The translations under genes and the position numbers were made by a program. A stretch of 49,476 nucleotides of DNA from positions 1 through 49,476 of the forward strand of contig NZ_JALAHD010000319.1 of NCBI RefSeq assembly GCF_022712095.1. The letters are read 5' to 3'. Under the pieces are notes generated by a model. That model was not told the origin of the DNA. It searched no databases and saw nothing but the letters and a program-made list of their open reading frames with translations. Of this stretch, positions 33,442 to 43,328 are shown piece after piece; positions within the stretch are counted from its first letter, which is position 1; the number at the start of each line of letters is the position of its first letter. The stretch is from Chryseobacterium sp. (GTDB lineage: Bacteria > Bacteroidota > Bacteroidia > Flavobacteriales > Weeksellaceae).

Positions 33442-36136
33442 TTTTGCTTTATTTATTGTTGTTTCCTTATACCTGGCTCTTTTATTTTTAGCTGCTTATC
33501 TGGCTGAACAGAAAAGAAGCAAGCTATGGATCAACAATCCTTATATCTACTCACTGTCTTTGGCTGTTTATTGTTCTGCATGGACCTATTACGGAAGTAT
33601 AGGAGTTGCTGCAACAAGCGGACTGGATTACTTACCCATTTATATCGGTCCTGTTATGATTATTCCGGCATGGATCTTCATTAATACCAGGATTATAAGA
33701 ATTGCACGGATAAATAAAATAAGCAGTCTATCAGATTTCATTTCTCTTCGTTATGGAAACAGCAGAAGTTTAGGAGCCATTATCACTTCAGTTTGTCTTC
33801 TTGCCATTGTTCCTTATATTGGATTACAGATTAAAGCCATTTCCGAGACTTTTCATTTAGTTACCCGAACTCCTTCCTCCAGTAATATCCTGACAGACAA
33901 TGCAACTTTTGTCGTCCTCCTCATCGCTCTGTTCTCTTCTTATTACGGAACACGTTATGTAGATGCTTCGGAAAAAAGATTGGGAATCATCTCTGCCATT
34001 GCTTTGGAGAGTTTTTTAAAATTGTTTTTCATTGTTATTCTGGGATTATTTGTTATCTATTTTGTTTTTGACGGTTTCTCTGACATCTACCAGAAAGCAA
34101 GTCAGTTTCCGGATTTTAAAAGAAAAAATACATTCAACGGAATTGAAGGTTCTCTCAACTGGATGATCTTATGCATGATTTCTGCTACCGCCATATGCAT
34201 TCTTCCGAGACAGTTTCACACGGCTATAGTAGAAAACAGGCAGGAAAAACATATTAAAACTGCTATTTGGTTTTTCCCTCTATACCTATTGATTTTCACT
34301 GTATTTATTTTTCCCATTGCCTGGGGTGGCAGACTTATCTTCGACGGAGAAAAAGTAAATCCTGAATTTTATTCCATTCTTATTCCACAGCATTTCAATA
34401 ATACATGGATTACAGTATTGGTATTCCTTGGAGGACTCAGCTCCTGTATTTCCATGATTATTATTTCATCTATCACCTTATCTATTATGCTTTCCAATAA
34501 TTTAGTCATTCCTTACGGCTTATTAGGAAAATTAAAATCTGAAAATGAAATTCAAAACACCAGAAATATCACCAATATCCGGAAAATAAGTATTCTGGTA
34601 TTGGTAATCATGGCTTTTGTGTTTTATAAATATTTTATCTTAAAAACTTCACTGGATTCAGTGGGTTTAATTTCTTTCGTTGTTATTGCCCAGCTTGCTC
34701 CAGCTTTCTTTGGCGCTCTTTTCTGGAGAAGAGGAAGCTACAAAGGTGTTGTTGCCGGACTTATTGCAGGATTAACGATTTGCTATTTCGGACTGATCAT
34801 TCCTCAATACTACTTTTCTTACACTCAGGAATTCAAGGGGGTACTGAGAGAGATGTACACTTATTTCGATTTCTTCAGTATTCCTTATTTAAGCAGAATC
34901 TCCCAGATTTTCTTTTGGTCTATTCTGGTCAATACAGGAATCTTTACTATTGTTTCTGTGAGCATGAAAGGAAATTATCGCGAAAGAAACTTTGCTGAAT
35001 TATATGTAGACATTGACAAATATATTCAAAACCCTGAAAATGCATTTATCTGGAGGGGAACCGCTTATATTTCTGATATTAAAAACATCCTTGAAAGATT
35101 CCTCGGAAAAGAGAAAACTGAACAGGCAATGCGGATTTTCAACCTGAAATACAATATCAATTCAGAAACAGAAACCGCTGATTCCCGTTTCATAAAATTT
35201 TCCGAAAACCTTTTGGCAGGAAGAATAGGTACAGCTTCTGCTAAAATACTTATTGAAGGAGTTACCAAAGAAGATAAAATATCTTTAAAGGAAGTGTTAA
35301 ATATATTGGAAGAATCAAAAGAAAACATTTCTCTCAATAAGAAATTAACCGAGCAATCACAGGAATTACAACAACTATCAGATGATCTTAGAACAGCTAA
35401 TGAAAGCCTAATCATCAAAGACCGTCAGAAAGATGACTTTCTTGATTCTGTTGCTCATGAATTGAGAACACCTATTACAGCAATAAGATCCGCTGGAGAA
35501 ATTCTGGCAGATGATGATGATATTCCGTTAGACATTAAAAAAGAATTCCTCAACAATATTATTACAGAGTCTGACAGATTAAGTGAAATCATTAACGATA
35601 TTCTGTATCTGGATAAGCTGGAACATGGAGAAATTGCCCTTAATATTCAACCAAACAATATTATCCAGACCTATAAAAAGGCCCTTAACCCCTTACTTCA
35701 TCTTATTCAGCAGAAAAGTATCCATTTAAGTGAAGTTAATCTTCTTAATCAATATGTTTTTGAATACGATGAAGCCAGAATGATACAGCTTTTCCAGAAT
35801 ATTCTGGGTAATGCTTTAAAGTTCACTGAGGAACAGGGAACAATACAGACTAAACTTTTAGAGAAAAATAATATATTAACCATTACAATATTCAACACAG
35901 GGAAAAACATCCCTGAAGAAGACTTGGAAATGATTTTTGATAAATTCTACCAATCCAGAAATCAAAATATCCTTAAACCCACTGGGAGTGGTCTCGGATT
36001 GGCCATCTCCAAAAAAATCGTACAGGCTCATCAGGGGAAAATAAAAGCAGAAAACAGTGGTCTGGGAGTTACATTTACTATCAGCTTCCCGGAGGGAGAT
36101 GCACAAAAGATTACAAATGAAGTCGAACACTTATAA
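33434..36136 (+). CDS. SLC5-STAC sensor histidine kinase (CrbS/CbrA-like)
   Basis: The 900-residue protein begins with about 13 transmembrane helices of the sodium/solute symporter (SLC5) type (residues 1 to about 510). A STAC-type linker follows (about 535-615, with FIWRGTAYISDI and FSENLLAGRIGTASA), then a short coiled-coil and a HisKA domain with AHELRTPITAIRSA (His675). The HATPase_c domain has NALKFTEE, FDKFYQS, and TGSGLGLAISKKIV. No PAS domain is obvious. Such kinases sense solutes, probably by transport: in gammaproteobacteria CrbS governs acetyl-CoA synthetase. The receiver at 36148 and two acyl-CoA synthetases behind it support an equivalent role here. Confidence 0.92.
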   Translation: MSSFALFIVVSLYLALLFLAAYLAEQKRSKLWINNPYIYSLSLAVYCSAWTYYGSIGVAATSGLDYLPIYIGPVMIIPAWIFINTRIIRIARINKISSLSDFISLRYGNSRSLGAIITSVCLLAIVPYIGLQIKAISETFHLVTRTPSSSNILTDNATFVVLLIALFSSYYGTRYVDASEKRLGIISAIALESFLKLFFIVILGLFVIYFVFDGFSDIYQKASQFPDFKRKNTFNGIEGSLNWMILCMISATAICILPRQFHTAIVENRQEKHIKTAIWFFPLYLLIFTVFIFPIAWGGRLIFDGEKVNPEFYSILIPQHFNNTWITVLVFLGGLSSCISMIIISSITLSIMLSNNLVIPYGLLGKLKSENEIQNTRNITNIRKISILVLVIMAFVFYKYFILKTSLDSVGLISFVVIAQLAPAFFGALFWRRGSYKGVVAGLIAGLTICYFGLIIPQYYFSYTQEFKGVLREMYTYFDFFSIPYLSRISQIFFWSILVNTGIFTIVSVSMKGNYRERNFAELYVDIDKYIQNPENAFIWRGTAYISDIKNILERFLGKEKTEQAMRIFNLKYNINSETETADSRFIKFSENLLAGRIGTASAKILIEGVTKEDKISLKEVLNILEESKENISLNKKLTEQSQELQQLSDDLRTANESLIIKDRQKDDFLDSVAHELRTPITAIRSAGEILADDDDIPLDIKKEFLNNIITESDRLSEIINDILYLDKLEHGEIALNIQPNNIIQTYKKALNPLLHLIQQKSIHLSEVNLLNQYVFEYDEARMIQLFQNILGNALKFTEEQGTIQTKLLEKNNILTITIFNTGKNIPEEDLEMIFDKFYQSRNQNILKPTGSGLGLAISKKIVQAHQGKIKAENSGLGVTFTISFPEGDAQKITNEVEHL

Positions 36137-36147
36137 TAAACACAAAA

Positions 36148-36534
36148 ATGAAAAAGATCGTTATCGCAGATGATGAACATAAAATTTTAATGTCATTGGA
36201 ATACAGCTTCAGGAAAAGCGGATATGATGTATTTATCGCCAGGGACGGTACAGAAGTTTTGGATTTTCTTGAAACCATTACTCCTGACATCATCCTGCTT
36301 GATATCATGATGCCTAATCTTGACGGATACAGCACATTGGAAATCATCAGGCAACAGGAAAAATTTAAAAACACCAGGGTTATTTTCTTAAGTGCAAAAA
36401 ACAATCCTAAAGACATTAAAAAAGGGCTTGAAATGGGTGCAGACGCCTATGTTACAAAACCTTATTCCATCAAAAAATTATTACAACAAATTGAAGATTT
36501 ACTCCGGGAAAACAATGACATAGAAACAATATAA
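36148..36534 (+). CDS. Single-domain response regulator (receiver only)
   Basis: The 128-residue protein is a complete CheY-like receiver: acidic pair Asp8-Asp9, phosphoacceptor Asp52 (in ILLDIMMP), switch Ser in FLSAK, and Lys in VTKPYS. No output domain follows before the stop. The gene lies 11 bases behind the SLC5 kinase gene, so the two form a pair. The output must be a downstream partner, a phosphorelay or protein interaction; unlike CrbR it has no LuxR-type HTH. Confidence 0.93.
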   Translation: MKKIVIADDEHKILMSLEYSFRKSGYDVFIARDGTEVLDFLETITPDIILLDIMMPNLDGYSTLEIIRQQEKFKNTRVIFLSAKNNPKDIKKGLEMGADAYVTKPYSIKKLLQQIEDLLRENNDIETI

Positions 36535-36553
36535 ACACTAAAACAAATCTAAT

Positions 36554-38443
36554 ATGAATGCAGACACCTTATTCAGACAGAGTATCGAAGACAAAGAGAA
36601 TTTCTGGAAGCAGCAGGCACAGGAAATTACATGGTTTAAATTCCCGAGCAATATCTTATCTGCAGATCAGAATAACTACCCTCAGTGGTTTTCTGATGGT
36701 GAGCTCAATATGTGCTATTTATGTATAGACAAACATATTGAAGACGGATATGGAGATCAGATCGCTATTATTTATGATTCTCCTGTAACAGGGCAGAAGA
36801 AAAGCTATACATTTAAGGAAGCTCAAAAAGAAATTGCAAAATTTGCAGGAGGCCTTACTTCTTTGGGATTAAAAAAAGGAGATACCGCTGTAGTATACAT
36901 GCCGATGATTCCCCAAACTTTATTTGCTATGCTGGCATGTGCAAGAATCGGAGTGATTCACAATGTAGTTTTCGGCGGATTCGCTCCTTATGAGCTCGTA
37001 GTAAGAATTGATGACTGTAAACCAAAAGCTTTGATCACAGCCACTGCCGGAGTGGAGATTTCAAAAAGAATTCCCTACTTACCATTGGTAGAAAAAGCAA
37101 TCGAACTGGCGCAGGATAAGGTGGAGCATATTATTGTCTATAATCGTAACCTGATTGATAATCAACATGAAATGTTTGAAGGATTAATTGACTACGAAGA
37201 ATTATTTACTCAGTCCGATCCCGTGGAATGTATCCCTGTAGAATCTATCCACCCACTCTATTTACTTTACACTTCAGGTACAACCGGAAAACCTAAAGGA
37301 ATTGTTCGTGATACCGGAGGATATGCTACCGCACTTCAGTTCTCCATGAAATATGTTTACGGAGTAGAACCTGGTGAAACCTATTGGGCGGCTTCTGACT
37401 TCGGATGGGCTGTAGGACACAGTTTCTCTGTATACGGCCCTTTAATCAACAGAAATACCACTATTATTTTCGAGGGTAAACCTGTAATGACTCCTGATGC
37501 CGGAACTTTCTGGAGAATCATTTCTGAGCATAAAGTATCGGTTATGTTTACTGCTCCGACTGCAATCCGGGCCATCAAAAAGGAAGATCCTGAGGGAAAA
37601 TTAGTAAAAAAATATGATCTTTCCCATTTCAAAAAACAATTTTTAGCAGGTGAGCGATGTGATGTTGCTACTTTAGACTGGTTTAACGAACATATTGGAG
37701 TTCCTGCTATTGACCACTGGTGGCAAACCGAATCAGGATGGCCCATGCTGGGACTCATGACCGCTGATGATCAATATAAAATAAAAAGAGCTTCTGCCGG
37801 AAAACCTATTCCGGGATATGATATTAAAATATTTGACGAAAACGGATATGAACTCGATCCACACCATGAAGGTTATTTAGCTATTAAACTCCCTCTTCCT
37901 CCGGGTGCACTTCTCGGAATCTGGAAAGATCACGAGCGTTTTCAGAAAAGTTATTTATCACAGTACAATGGATATTATTTTTCCGGTGACGGAGCTATTA
38001 AGGACGAAGACGGATATCTTTTTATCACAGGCAGAGTGGATGACGTAATCAATGTAGCAGGACACAGGCTTTCCACTTCAGAAATGGAGGAAGTAGTATC
38101 CTCACATCCGGATGTAGCAGAATGTGCCGTGGTAGGAATCGATGATCATTTAAAAGGTCAGATCCCGTTCGCTACAGTAGTTTTAAAAAACAATTCATCT
38201 ATTTCAGAAGAACAGCTAGAGAAAGAAATTATACAGACTGTCCGTGAAAAGATAGGAGCCGTAGCATGTCTAAAAAACGCAATGATTGTCAACAGGTTGC
38301 CGAAAACCCGGTCAGGAAAGATCTTAAGAAAACTGATAAGAACCCTATTGGAGGGAAAAGATTTCCAGATTCCATCCACTATTGACGATGAAAAAATCAT
38401 TGATGAAATTCAAGAAAAATTCTTTGAATACAAGGCTTGCTAA
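36554..38443 (+). CDS. prpE: Acyl-CoA synthetase, propionyl-CoA synthetase type
   Basis: The 629-residue AMP-forming synthetase has YTSGTTGKPKGIVRD, GGYATALQFSM, HWWQTESGWP, the FITGRVDDVINVAGHRLS hinge, and the acetylatable Lys site PKTRSGKILRK. The RDTGGYA and TESGWP segments are characteristic of PrpE/ACSS3 rather than of acetyl-CoA synthetase. It converts a short-chain acid (most likely propionate) to its CoA ester. It lies 19 bases after the response regulator gene. Confidence 0.87.
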   Translation: MNADTLFRQSIEDKENFWKQQAQEITWFKFPSNILSADQNNYPQWFSDGELNMCYLCIDKHIEDGYGDQIAIIYDSPVTGQKKSYTFKEAQKEIAKFAGGLTSLGLKKGDTAVVYMPMIPQTLFAMLACARIGVIHNVVFGGFAPYELVVRIDDCKPKALITATAGVEISKRIPYLPLVEKAIELAQDKVEHIIVYNRNLIDNQHEMFEGLIDYEELFTQSDPVECIPVESIHPLYLLYTSGTTGKPKGIVRDTGGYATALQFSMKYVYGVEPGETYWAASDFGWAVGHSFSVYGPLINRNTTIIFEGKPVMTPDAGTFWRIISEHKVSVMFTAPTAIRAIKKEDPEGKLVKKYDLSHFKKQFLAGERCDVATLDWFNEHIGVPAIDHWWQTESGWPMLGLMTADDQYKIKRASAGKPIPGYDIKIFDENGYELDPHHEGYLAIKLPLPPGALLGIWKDHERFQKSYLSQYNGYYFSGDGAIKDEDGYLFITGRVDDVINVAGHRLSTSEMEEVVSSHPDVAECAVVGIDDHLKGQIPFATVVLKNNSSISEEQLEKEIIQTVREKIGAVACLKNAMIVNRLPKTRSGKILRKLIRTLLEGKDFQIPSTIDDEKIIDEIQEKFFEYKAC

Positions 38444-38506
38444 GCAAAATTGAATTAACTTTAAGTTAGAAAAAAATTAAACAATTTAAAATAAAGAATA
38501 AAGGAT

Positions 38507-40417
38507 ATGAGAAATTACCAGATCGAAGACCTTCCCGATTACTTTAAACAATATAAAAAATCGATTAAAAATCCTAAGAAATTCTGGGATAATATAGCTG
38601 ACAAAAATTTTGTTTGGTATCAGCGCTGGAGCAAGGTTGTAGATTATGATATGACGGAGGCTAAAATTACATGGTTCAAAAATGCAAAACTGAACATCGT
38701 TAAAAACTGTATCGACAGACATTTAGCGGAAAGAGGTGATAAAACAGCTATTATATGGGAACCTAATGATCCAAAAGAAGAGGCCTTGCACATAAGCTAT
38801 AATGATTTATACATAAGGGTTAATAAGACCGCTAGCATTCTAAGGGATCTGGGGATAAAAAAAGGAGACCGTGTCTGCATCTACCTTCCGATGATTCCGG
38901 AACTGGCCATTACGATGCTCGCCTGTGCAAAATTAGGAGCAGTGCATTCTGTTATTTTCGCAGGATTCTCTTCTTCCGCTGTTGCTTCAAGGGTAAATGA
39001 TTGTGGTGCAAAAATGATTATCACTTCTGACGGAAGCTACCGTGGAAGTAAAGTTCTCGATTTAAAAAGTATCGTAGATGAAGCTTTGGAAAAGACTGAA
39101 ACCATTGAAAATGTTTTAGTAGTGAAAAGAACTCATAATGAGATCAAAATGAAAGAAGGAAGAGACTACTGGATGGCAGATCTTTACGAAAAAGCTTCAG
39201 AAGATTTTGTTACTGTAATCATGGATGCTGAAGACCCGCTTTTTATTCTATATACTTCAGGATCTACGGGAAAACCTAAAGGAATGCTTCATACCTGTGC
39301 TGGATATATGGTCTATACAGCCTATACCTTCAAAAATATTTTCAATTATAAAGAAAACGACATCTATTGGTGTACAGCCGATATAGGGTGGATAACGGGA
39401 CACTCTTATATTTTGTACGGACCATTATGTAACGGAGCTACAACCGTAATTTTCGAAGGTGTTCCTACTTATCCGGAACCGGACCGCTTCTGGGAAGTGA
39501 TTGAAAAACATAAGATTACCCAATTCTATACGGCACCGACTGCAATACGTTCATTAGCTAAAGAAAGTACGGAATGGGTAGATAAGCATGACTTGAGTTC
39601 ATTAAAAGTAATAGGATCCGTTGGAGAGCCTATCAATGATGAAGCATGGCATTGGTTCAATGATCATGTGGGGAAAAAGAAATGCCCTGTTGTGGACACC
39701 TGGTGGCAAACGGAGACCGGAGGAATAATGATCTCTCCCCTCCCGTTTGTAACACCTACCAAACCAACCTATGCTACTTTACCGTTACCGGGAATACAGC
39801 CTGTATTAATGGATGATAAACGAAATGAAATTTCAGGAAATCAGGTAACAGGAAACCTTTGTATTCGTTTTCCATGGCCCGGAATCGCACGAACCATCTG
39901 GGGAGACCACCAAAGATATAAAGAAACTTATTTCTCAGCATTTCCGGGAAAATATTTTACCGGTGACGGAGCGTTAAGAGACGAAGTTGGATATTACAGA
40001 ATTACAGGTAGAGTTGATGATGTGATCATTGTTTCCGGACACAATCTGGGAACTGCACCGATTGAAGACAGTGTTAATCAGCACCCTGCGGTTGCAGAGT
40101 CTGCTATTGTAGGGTACCCTCACGATATTAAGGGAAATGCTTTATACGGATACGTAATGCTGAAGGAAAGCGGGGAAAGCAGAGACAAGGAAAATCTTAA
40201 AAAAGAAATCAATCAATTGATTTCCGATCAGATCGGACCTATTGCTAAACTGGACAAAATACAGTTTGTTTCAGGGCTACCTAAGACACGGTCAGGAAAA
40301 ATCATGCGTAGAATCCTTAGAAAAATTGCTGAAGGGGACTTTAGTAATTTCGGGGATATTTCTACTTTACTCAACCCGGAGATTGTGGAAGAAATAAAAA
40401 ATGAACGATTAGGCTAA
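38507..40417 (+). CDS. acs: Acetate-CoA ligase (acetyl-CoA synthetase)
   Basis: This canonical AMP-forming Acs (636 residues) makes acetyl-CoA from acetate. It has YTSGSTGKPKGMLHT, the DTWWQTETGG motif, YRITGRVDDVIIVSGHNLGT, and the C-terminal PKTRSGKIMRRILRK Lys-acylation site. The Trp in the acetate pocket is part of the WWQTETG motif. A tandem position behind the PrpE-like gene suggests that the two have different chain-length preferences. It ends in a strong terminator. Confidence 0.95.
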   Translation: MRNYQIEDLPDYFKQYKKSIKNPKKFWDNIADKNFVWYQRWSKVVDYDMTEAKITWFKNAKLNIVKNCIDRHLAERGDKTAIIWEPNDPKEEALHISYNDLYIRVNKTASILRDLGIKKGDRVCIYLPMIPELAITMLACAKLGAVHSVIFAGFSSSAVASRVNDCGAKMIITSDGSYRGSKVLDLKSIVDEALEKTETIENVLVVKRTHNEIKMKEGRDYWMADLYEKASEDFVTVIMDAEDPLFILYTSGSTGKPKGMLHTCAGYMVYTAYTFKNIFNYKENDIYWCTADIGWITGHSYILYGPLCNGATTVIFEGVPTYPEPDRFWEVIEKHKITQFYTAPTAIRSLAKESTEWVDKHDLSSLKVIGSVGEPINDEAWHWFNDHVGKKKCPVVDTWWQTETGGIMISPLPFVTPTKPTYATLPLPGIQPVLMDDKRNEISGNQVTGNLCIRFPWPGIARTIWGDHQRYKETYFSAFPGKYFTGDGALRDEVGYYRITGRVDDVIIVSGHNLGTAPIEDSVNQHPAVAESAIVGYPHDIKGNALYGYVMLKESGESRDKENLKKEINQLISDQIGPIAKLDKIQFVSGLPKTRSGKIMRRILRKIAEGDFSNFGDISTLLNPEIVEEIKNERLG

Positions 40418-40435
40418 AATATCAAATCCAATATG

Positions 40436-40465
40436 AAGAGCAGGAAAATTTCCCTGCTCTTTTTT
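40436..40465 (+). terminator. Terminator of the acs transcript
   Basis: AAGAGCAGG (40436-40444) pairs with CCTGCTCTT (40453-40461) and runs into T-rich sequence. It lies 19 bases after the acs stop. Confidence 0.88.
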
Positions 40466-40630
40466 CATGAAAATAAAACAATTGTTTAAAAAAACAGCAT
40501 TAAAACAAATAAAGCACAACATATAACACTTATAAATAAAGATAAATCAACAAATATTAAATTTAATTAAAAAACAAACAATATTAAAAAAATAATTATT
40601 ACCTTTAGTATGAACTAAAAACCTATTGCT

Positions 40631-40993
40631 ATGTCAAATATTTTAGCTGGATTATTTGAATTTCACAGCGATTATAAAAAACTTGAGTCCGATCTTGAGA
40701 ATTCCGGATTTGAAAATTCCGAATATATCATTTATCTGGACAACAGCCACAACACTCAATATCTTGCCAGTGTTGCCGTGAAAGACCTTGATCAGGTAGA
40801 CAATGCGAAACATATTTTCAGTCAGAATGCGGTTTTAAAAACGTATATGTTTGAAAATATGGGGATAGAACAGGCTAATTATGATAACCTGAAAAAATAT
40901 ATAGATGCAAGGAGCAGAGCGGAAATTCATAACAGTATGAATATAAAAATAAAAGGTTCCACAGAGGGTATCAATTCGGAAGTAAAATCATAA
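40631..40993 (+). CDS. Hypothetical protein, monocistronic
   Basis: I do not recognise a named family. The 120-residue protein is soluble and acidic, with an alternating beta-alpha pattern (LAGLFEFHSDYKKLESDLENSGF, then YIIYLDNS, then YLASVAVKDLDQVDNAKHIF), reminiscent of the ferredoxin-like fold of small stress proteins such as YflT/GsiB-type domains; this is impression only. It has its own promoter-like TACCTTTA (40600-40607, 7 of 8 match to the -7 consensus) and its own terminator, so it is expressed alone. The AT-rich 165 bases before it hold no other feature. Confidence 0.8.
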   Translation: MSNILAGLFEFHSDYKKLESDLENSGFENSEYIIYLDNSHNTQYLASVAVKDLDQVDNAKHIFSQNAVLKTYMFENMGIEQANYDNLKKYIDARSRAEIHNSMNIKIKGSTEGINSEVKS

Positions 40994-41022
40994 AACATAT
41001 CTTTAAAATCTAATAACCGAGA

Positions 41023-41050
41023 ATCCGTAGAGCTTTCTACGGATTTTTTG
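41023..41050 (+). terminator. Terminator of the hypothetical gene ahead of rsh
   Basis: AATCCGTAGA (41023-41032) pairs with TCTACGGATT (41037-41046), a 10-bp stem with a four-base loop that leads into a run of T. Confidence 0.9.
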
Positions 41051-41115
41051 AATTATAAAAAACAGAAAAATAGTATTATTTTTCGTATTTTCGTTTAATA
41101 AAGGCTTTCACACAA

Positions 41116-43320
41116 ATGAGTTACGATTTAGAACAAGAAAACAAAGAGATCCTTGCGCGGTACAAGGATCTGATTTCCAATACATACAGGACTTTGGATG
41201 AGGAAAATAACAAACTCATCCGAAAGGCTTTTGATATTGCACTGGATGCTCATAAAGATCAGCGCAGAAAAACAGGGGAGCCTTATATCTACCACCCTAT
41301 TGCCGTAGCTAAAATCGTAGCTAAAGAAATAGGTTTGGGTGCTACTTCCATTGCATGTGCATTACTGCATGATGTGATTGAAGATTCCGACTATACCTAT
41401 GAAGACATCAAGAAAATATTTGGTGATAAAATAGCCGATATCGTGAATGGATTAACGAAGATATCCATCATGAACCACCAGAACATTTCTGTACAATCCG
41501 AAAATTACAGAAAACTGTTGCTGACTCTTTCACAGGATTTCCGGGTTATTCTTATTAAGATTGCCGATCGCCTTCATAACATGCGTACTTTAGAAAGTAT
41601 GGCACCGGATAAACAGAAAAAAATTGCTTCTGAAACCGTTTATATCTATGCTCCTCTGGCTCACCGTTTAGGCTTATACAACATAAAATCTGAACTGGAA
41701 GATCTTTCAATGAAATATAATAATCCGGAAGTCTACCATGAAATTTCCGAGAAATTAGAATTAGAGAAAGACAGCCGCGAAAGATATATCGAAGAGTTTA
41801 AAAAAGAGGTGTCCGAAAGATTAAAAGACGAAGGGCTCAACTTTACGATAAAAGGACGTGCAAAAGCTATATCTTCCATTTACAGAAAGATGCTCAAGCA
41901 GGGTGTTTCTTTTGAAGAGGTTTTTGATAATTATGCGATAAGGATCATTTATAAATCCGATGCCAAAAATGAAAAATTCCTGGCATGGAAAATCTATTCT
42001 ATCGTTACCGATGTTTACCACAGTAATCCGTCAAGAATGCGAGACTGGATTACCCAGCCCCGTTCCACGGGATATGAAAGTTTACATCTGACTGTACTTG
42101 GTCCTGACAAAAAATGGATTGAAGTACAGATCCGTTCTGAAAGAATGGATGAGATTGCTGAAAAAGGAGTAGCAGCCCATTACAAATATAAAGAAGGCTA
42201 TAAACAGAATTCTGAAGACAGAAATTTCGAAAGATGGGTAAGTGAAATCCGTGAAGTTCTGGAACAGCAGCAAAACCTTTCTACTTCTGAGCTTTTAGAC
42301 AATATTAAGCTTAATTTATATTCTAAGGAGGTATTTGTATTTACGCCCAAAGGGGAAATTAAGATTTTACCTAAAAATGCAACGGCATTAGATTTTGCCT
42401 TTGCAGTTCATTCCGATCTGGGAATGAAATGTCTGGGAGCAAAAATCAACGGAAAGCTTGTTCCGATTTCCTACATTTTGCAAAATGGAGATCAGGTAGA
42501 TATTCTCTCATCTCATAATCAGAAGCCCAAAACTGACTGGCTTGAATTCGTAGTAACCTCCAAAGCGAAGTCTAAAATCAAAAGCTTCCTGAATTCCCAG
42601 AAAAACCAACTGGTAGAGGAAGGCAAGGAAATTCTTCAGAGAAAACTTCGTCATGCTAAAATCAACTTTAATGATGATGAAGTCAATAAGCTTCAAAAGT
42701 TTTTCAATTTAAAGACTTCTCAGGAATTATTTCTTAAGTTTCAAAGCAATGAACTGGACGTAAGCAGCCTGAGAAAATATATAGAAAGTAAAAACGTATT
42801 CAACAACCTACTTTCAAGGTTCAGAAAATCTTCTCCGAAGAATACCACTTACGAAGAACAGCCGGAAACGAATCTGGACATGATCGTGTTCGGAAAAGAT
42901 GAGGAAAAACTGAATTACAGTTTTGCCAAATGCTGTACCGTAATTCCAGGAGATAAAATTTTTGGATTTATCACCATATCCGATGGAATAAAAGTGCATA
43001 GCGATAACTGTCCGAATGCCATCAACCTAAGAGCTCAATATGATTACAGGGTAATCCCTGCTAAATGGGTAAATGCTGAAAGCTTTAAAAACCGTGTGAA
43101 AATTGAAATCGAAGGACTGGACAGAATGGGTATGATCAATGATATCACAGCTGTAATCAGTAATGCTATGGGAATGGATATGAAAAGCATGTCCATTGAG
43201 TCCAATGATGGTTTATTTACCGGAAATATTAATCTGGAAGTAAAAAATAAAGGTCAGCTGGAAGAAACTTTCAAGAAAATTAAAGCAATTAATGGCGTTT
43301 CCAAAGTGAGACGACTATAA
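41116..43320 (+). CDS. rsh: Bifunctional (p)ppGpp synthase/hydrolase, RelA/SpoT family
   Basis: The 734-residue protein controls the stringent-response alarmones. It has the HD hydrolase domain (GEPYIYHPIAVAKIV, then LLHDVIEDS), followed by the synthetase domain (SIYRKMLKQG, RIIY, and WITQPRSTGYESLHLTV), a TGS domain (about 400-460, VFTPKGEIKILPKNATALDFAFAVH), the CCTVIPGD Cys region, and a C-terminal ACT domain (about 655-734). The HD motif His-Asp pair and the EDS helix suggest that hydrolase activity is kept, so it is likely to be the sole bifunctional Rsh. It follows a terminator with no other gene in its unit. Confidence 0.96.
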   Translation: MSYDLEQENKEILARYKDLISNTYRTLDEENNKLIRKAFDIALDAHKDQRRKTGEPYIYHPIAVAKIVAKEIGLGATSIACALLHDVIEDSDYTYEDIKKIFGDKIADIVNGLTKISIMNHQNISVQSENYRKLLLTLSQDFRVILIKIADRLHNMRTLESMAPDKQKKIASETVYIYAPLAHRLGLYNIKSELEDLSMKYNNPEVYHEISEKLELEKDSRERYIEEFKKEVSERLKDEGLNFTIKGRAKAISSIYRKMLKQGVSFEEVFDNYAIRIIYKSDAKNEKFLAWKIYSIVTDVYHSNPSRMRDWITQPRSTGYESLHLTVLGPDKKWIEVQIRSERMDEIAEKGVAAHYKYKEGYKQNSEDRNFERWVSEIREVLEQQQNLSTSELLDNIKLNLYSKEVFVFTPKGEIKILPKNATALDFAFAVHSDLGMKCLGAKINGKLVPISYILQNGDQVDILSSHNQKPKTDWLEFVVTSKAKSKIKSFLNSQKNQLVEEGKEILQRKLRHAKINFNDDEVNKLQKFFNLKTSQELFLKFQSNELDVSSLRKYIESKNVFNNLLSRFRKSSPKNTTYEEQPETNLDMIVFGKDEEKLNYSFAKCCTVIPGDKIFGFITISDGIKVHSDNCPNAINLRAQYDYRVIPAKWVNAESFKNRVKIEIEGLDRMGMINDITAVISNAMGMDMKSMSIESNDGLFTGNINLEVKNKGQLEETFKKIKAINGVSKVRRL

Positions 43321-43328
43321 TTTAATAT

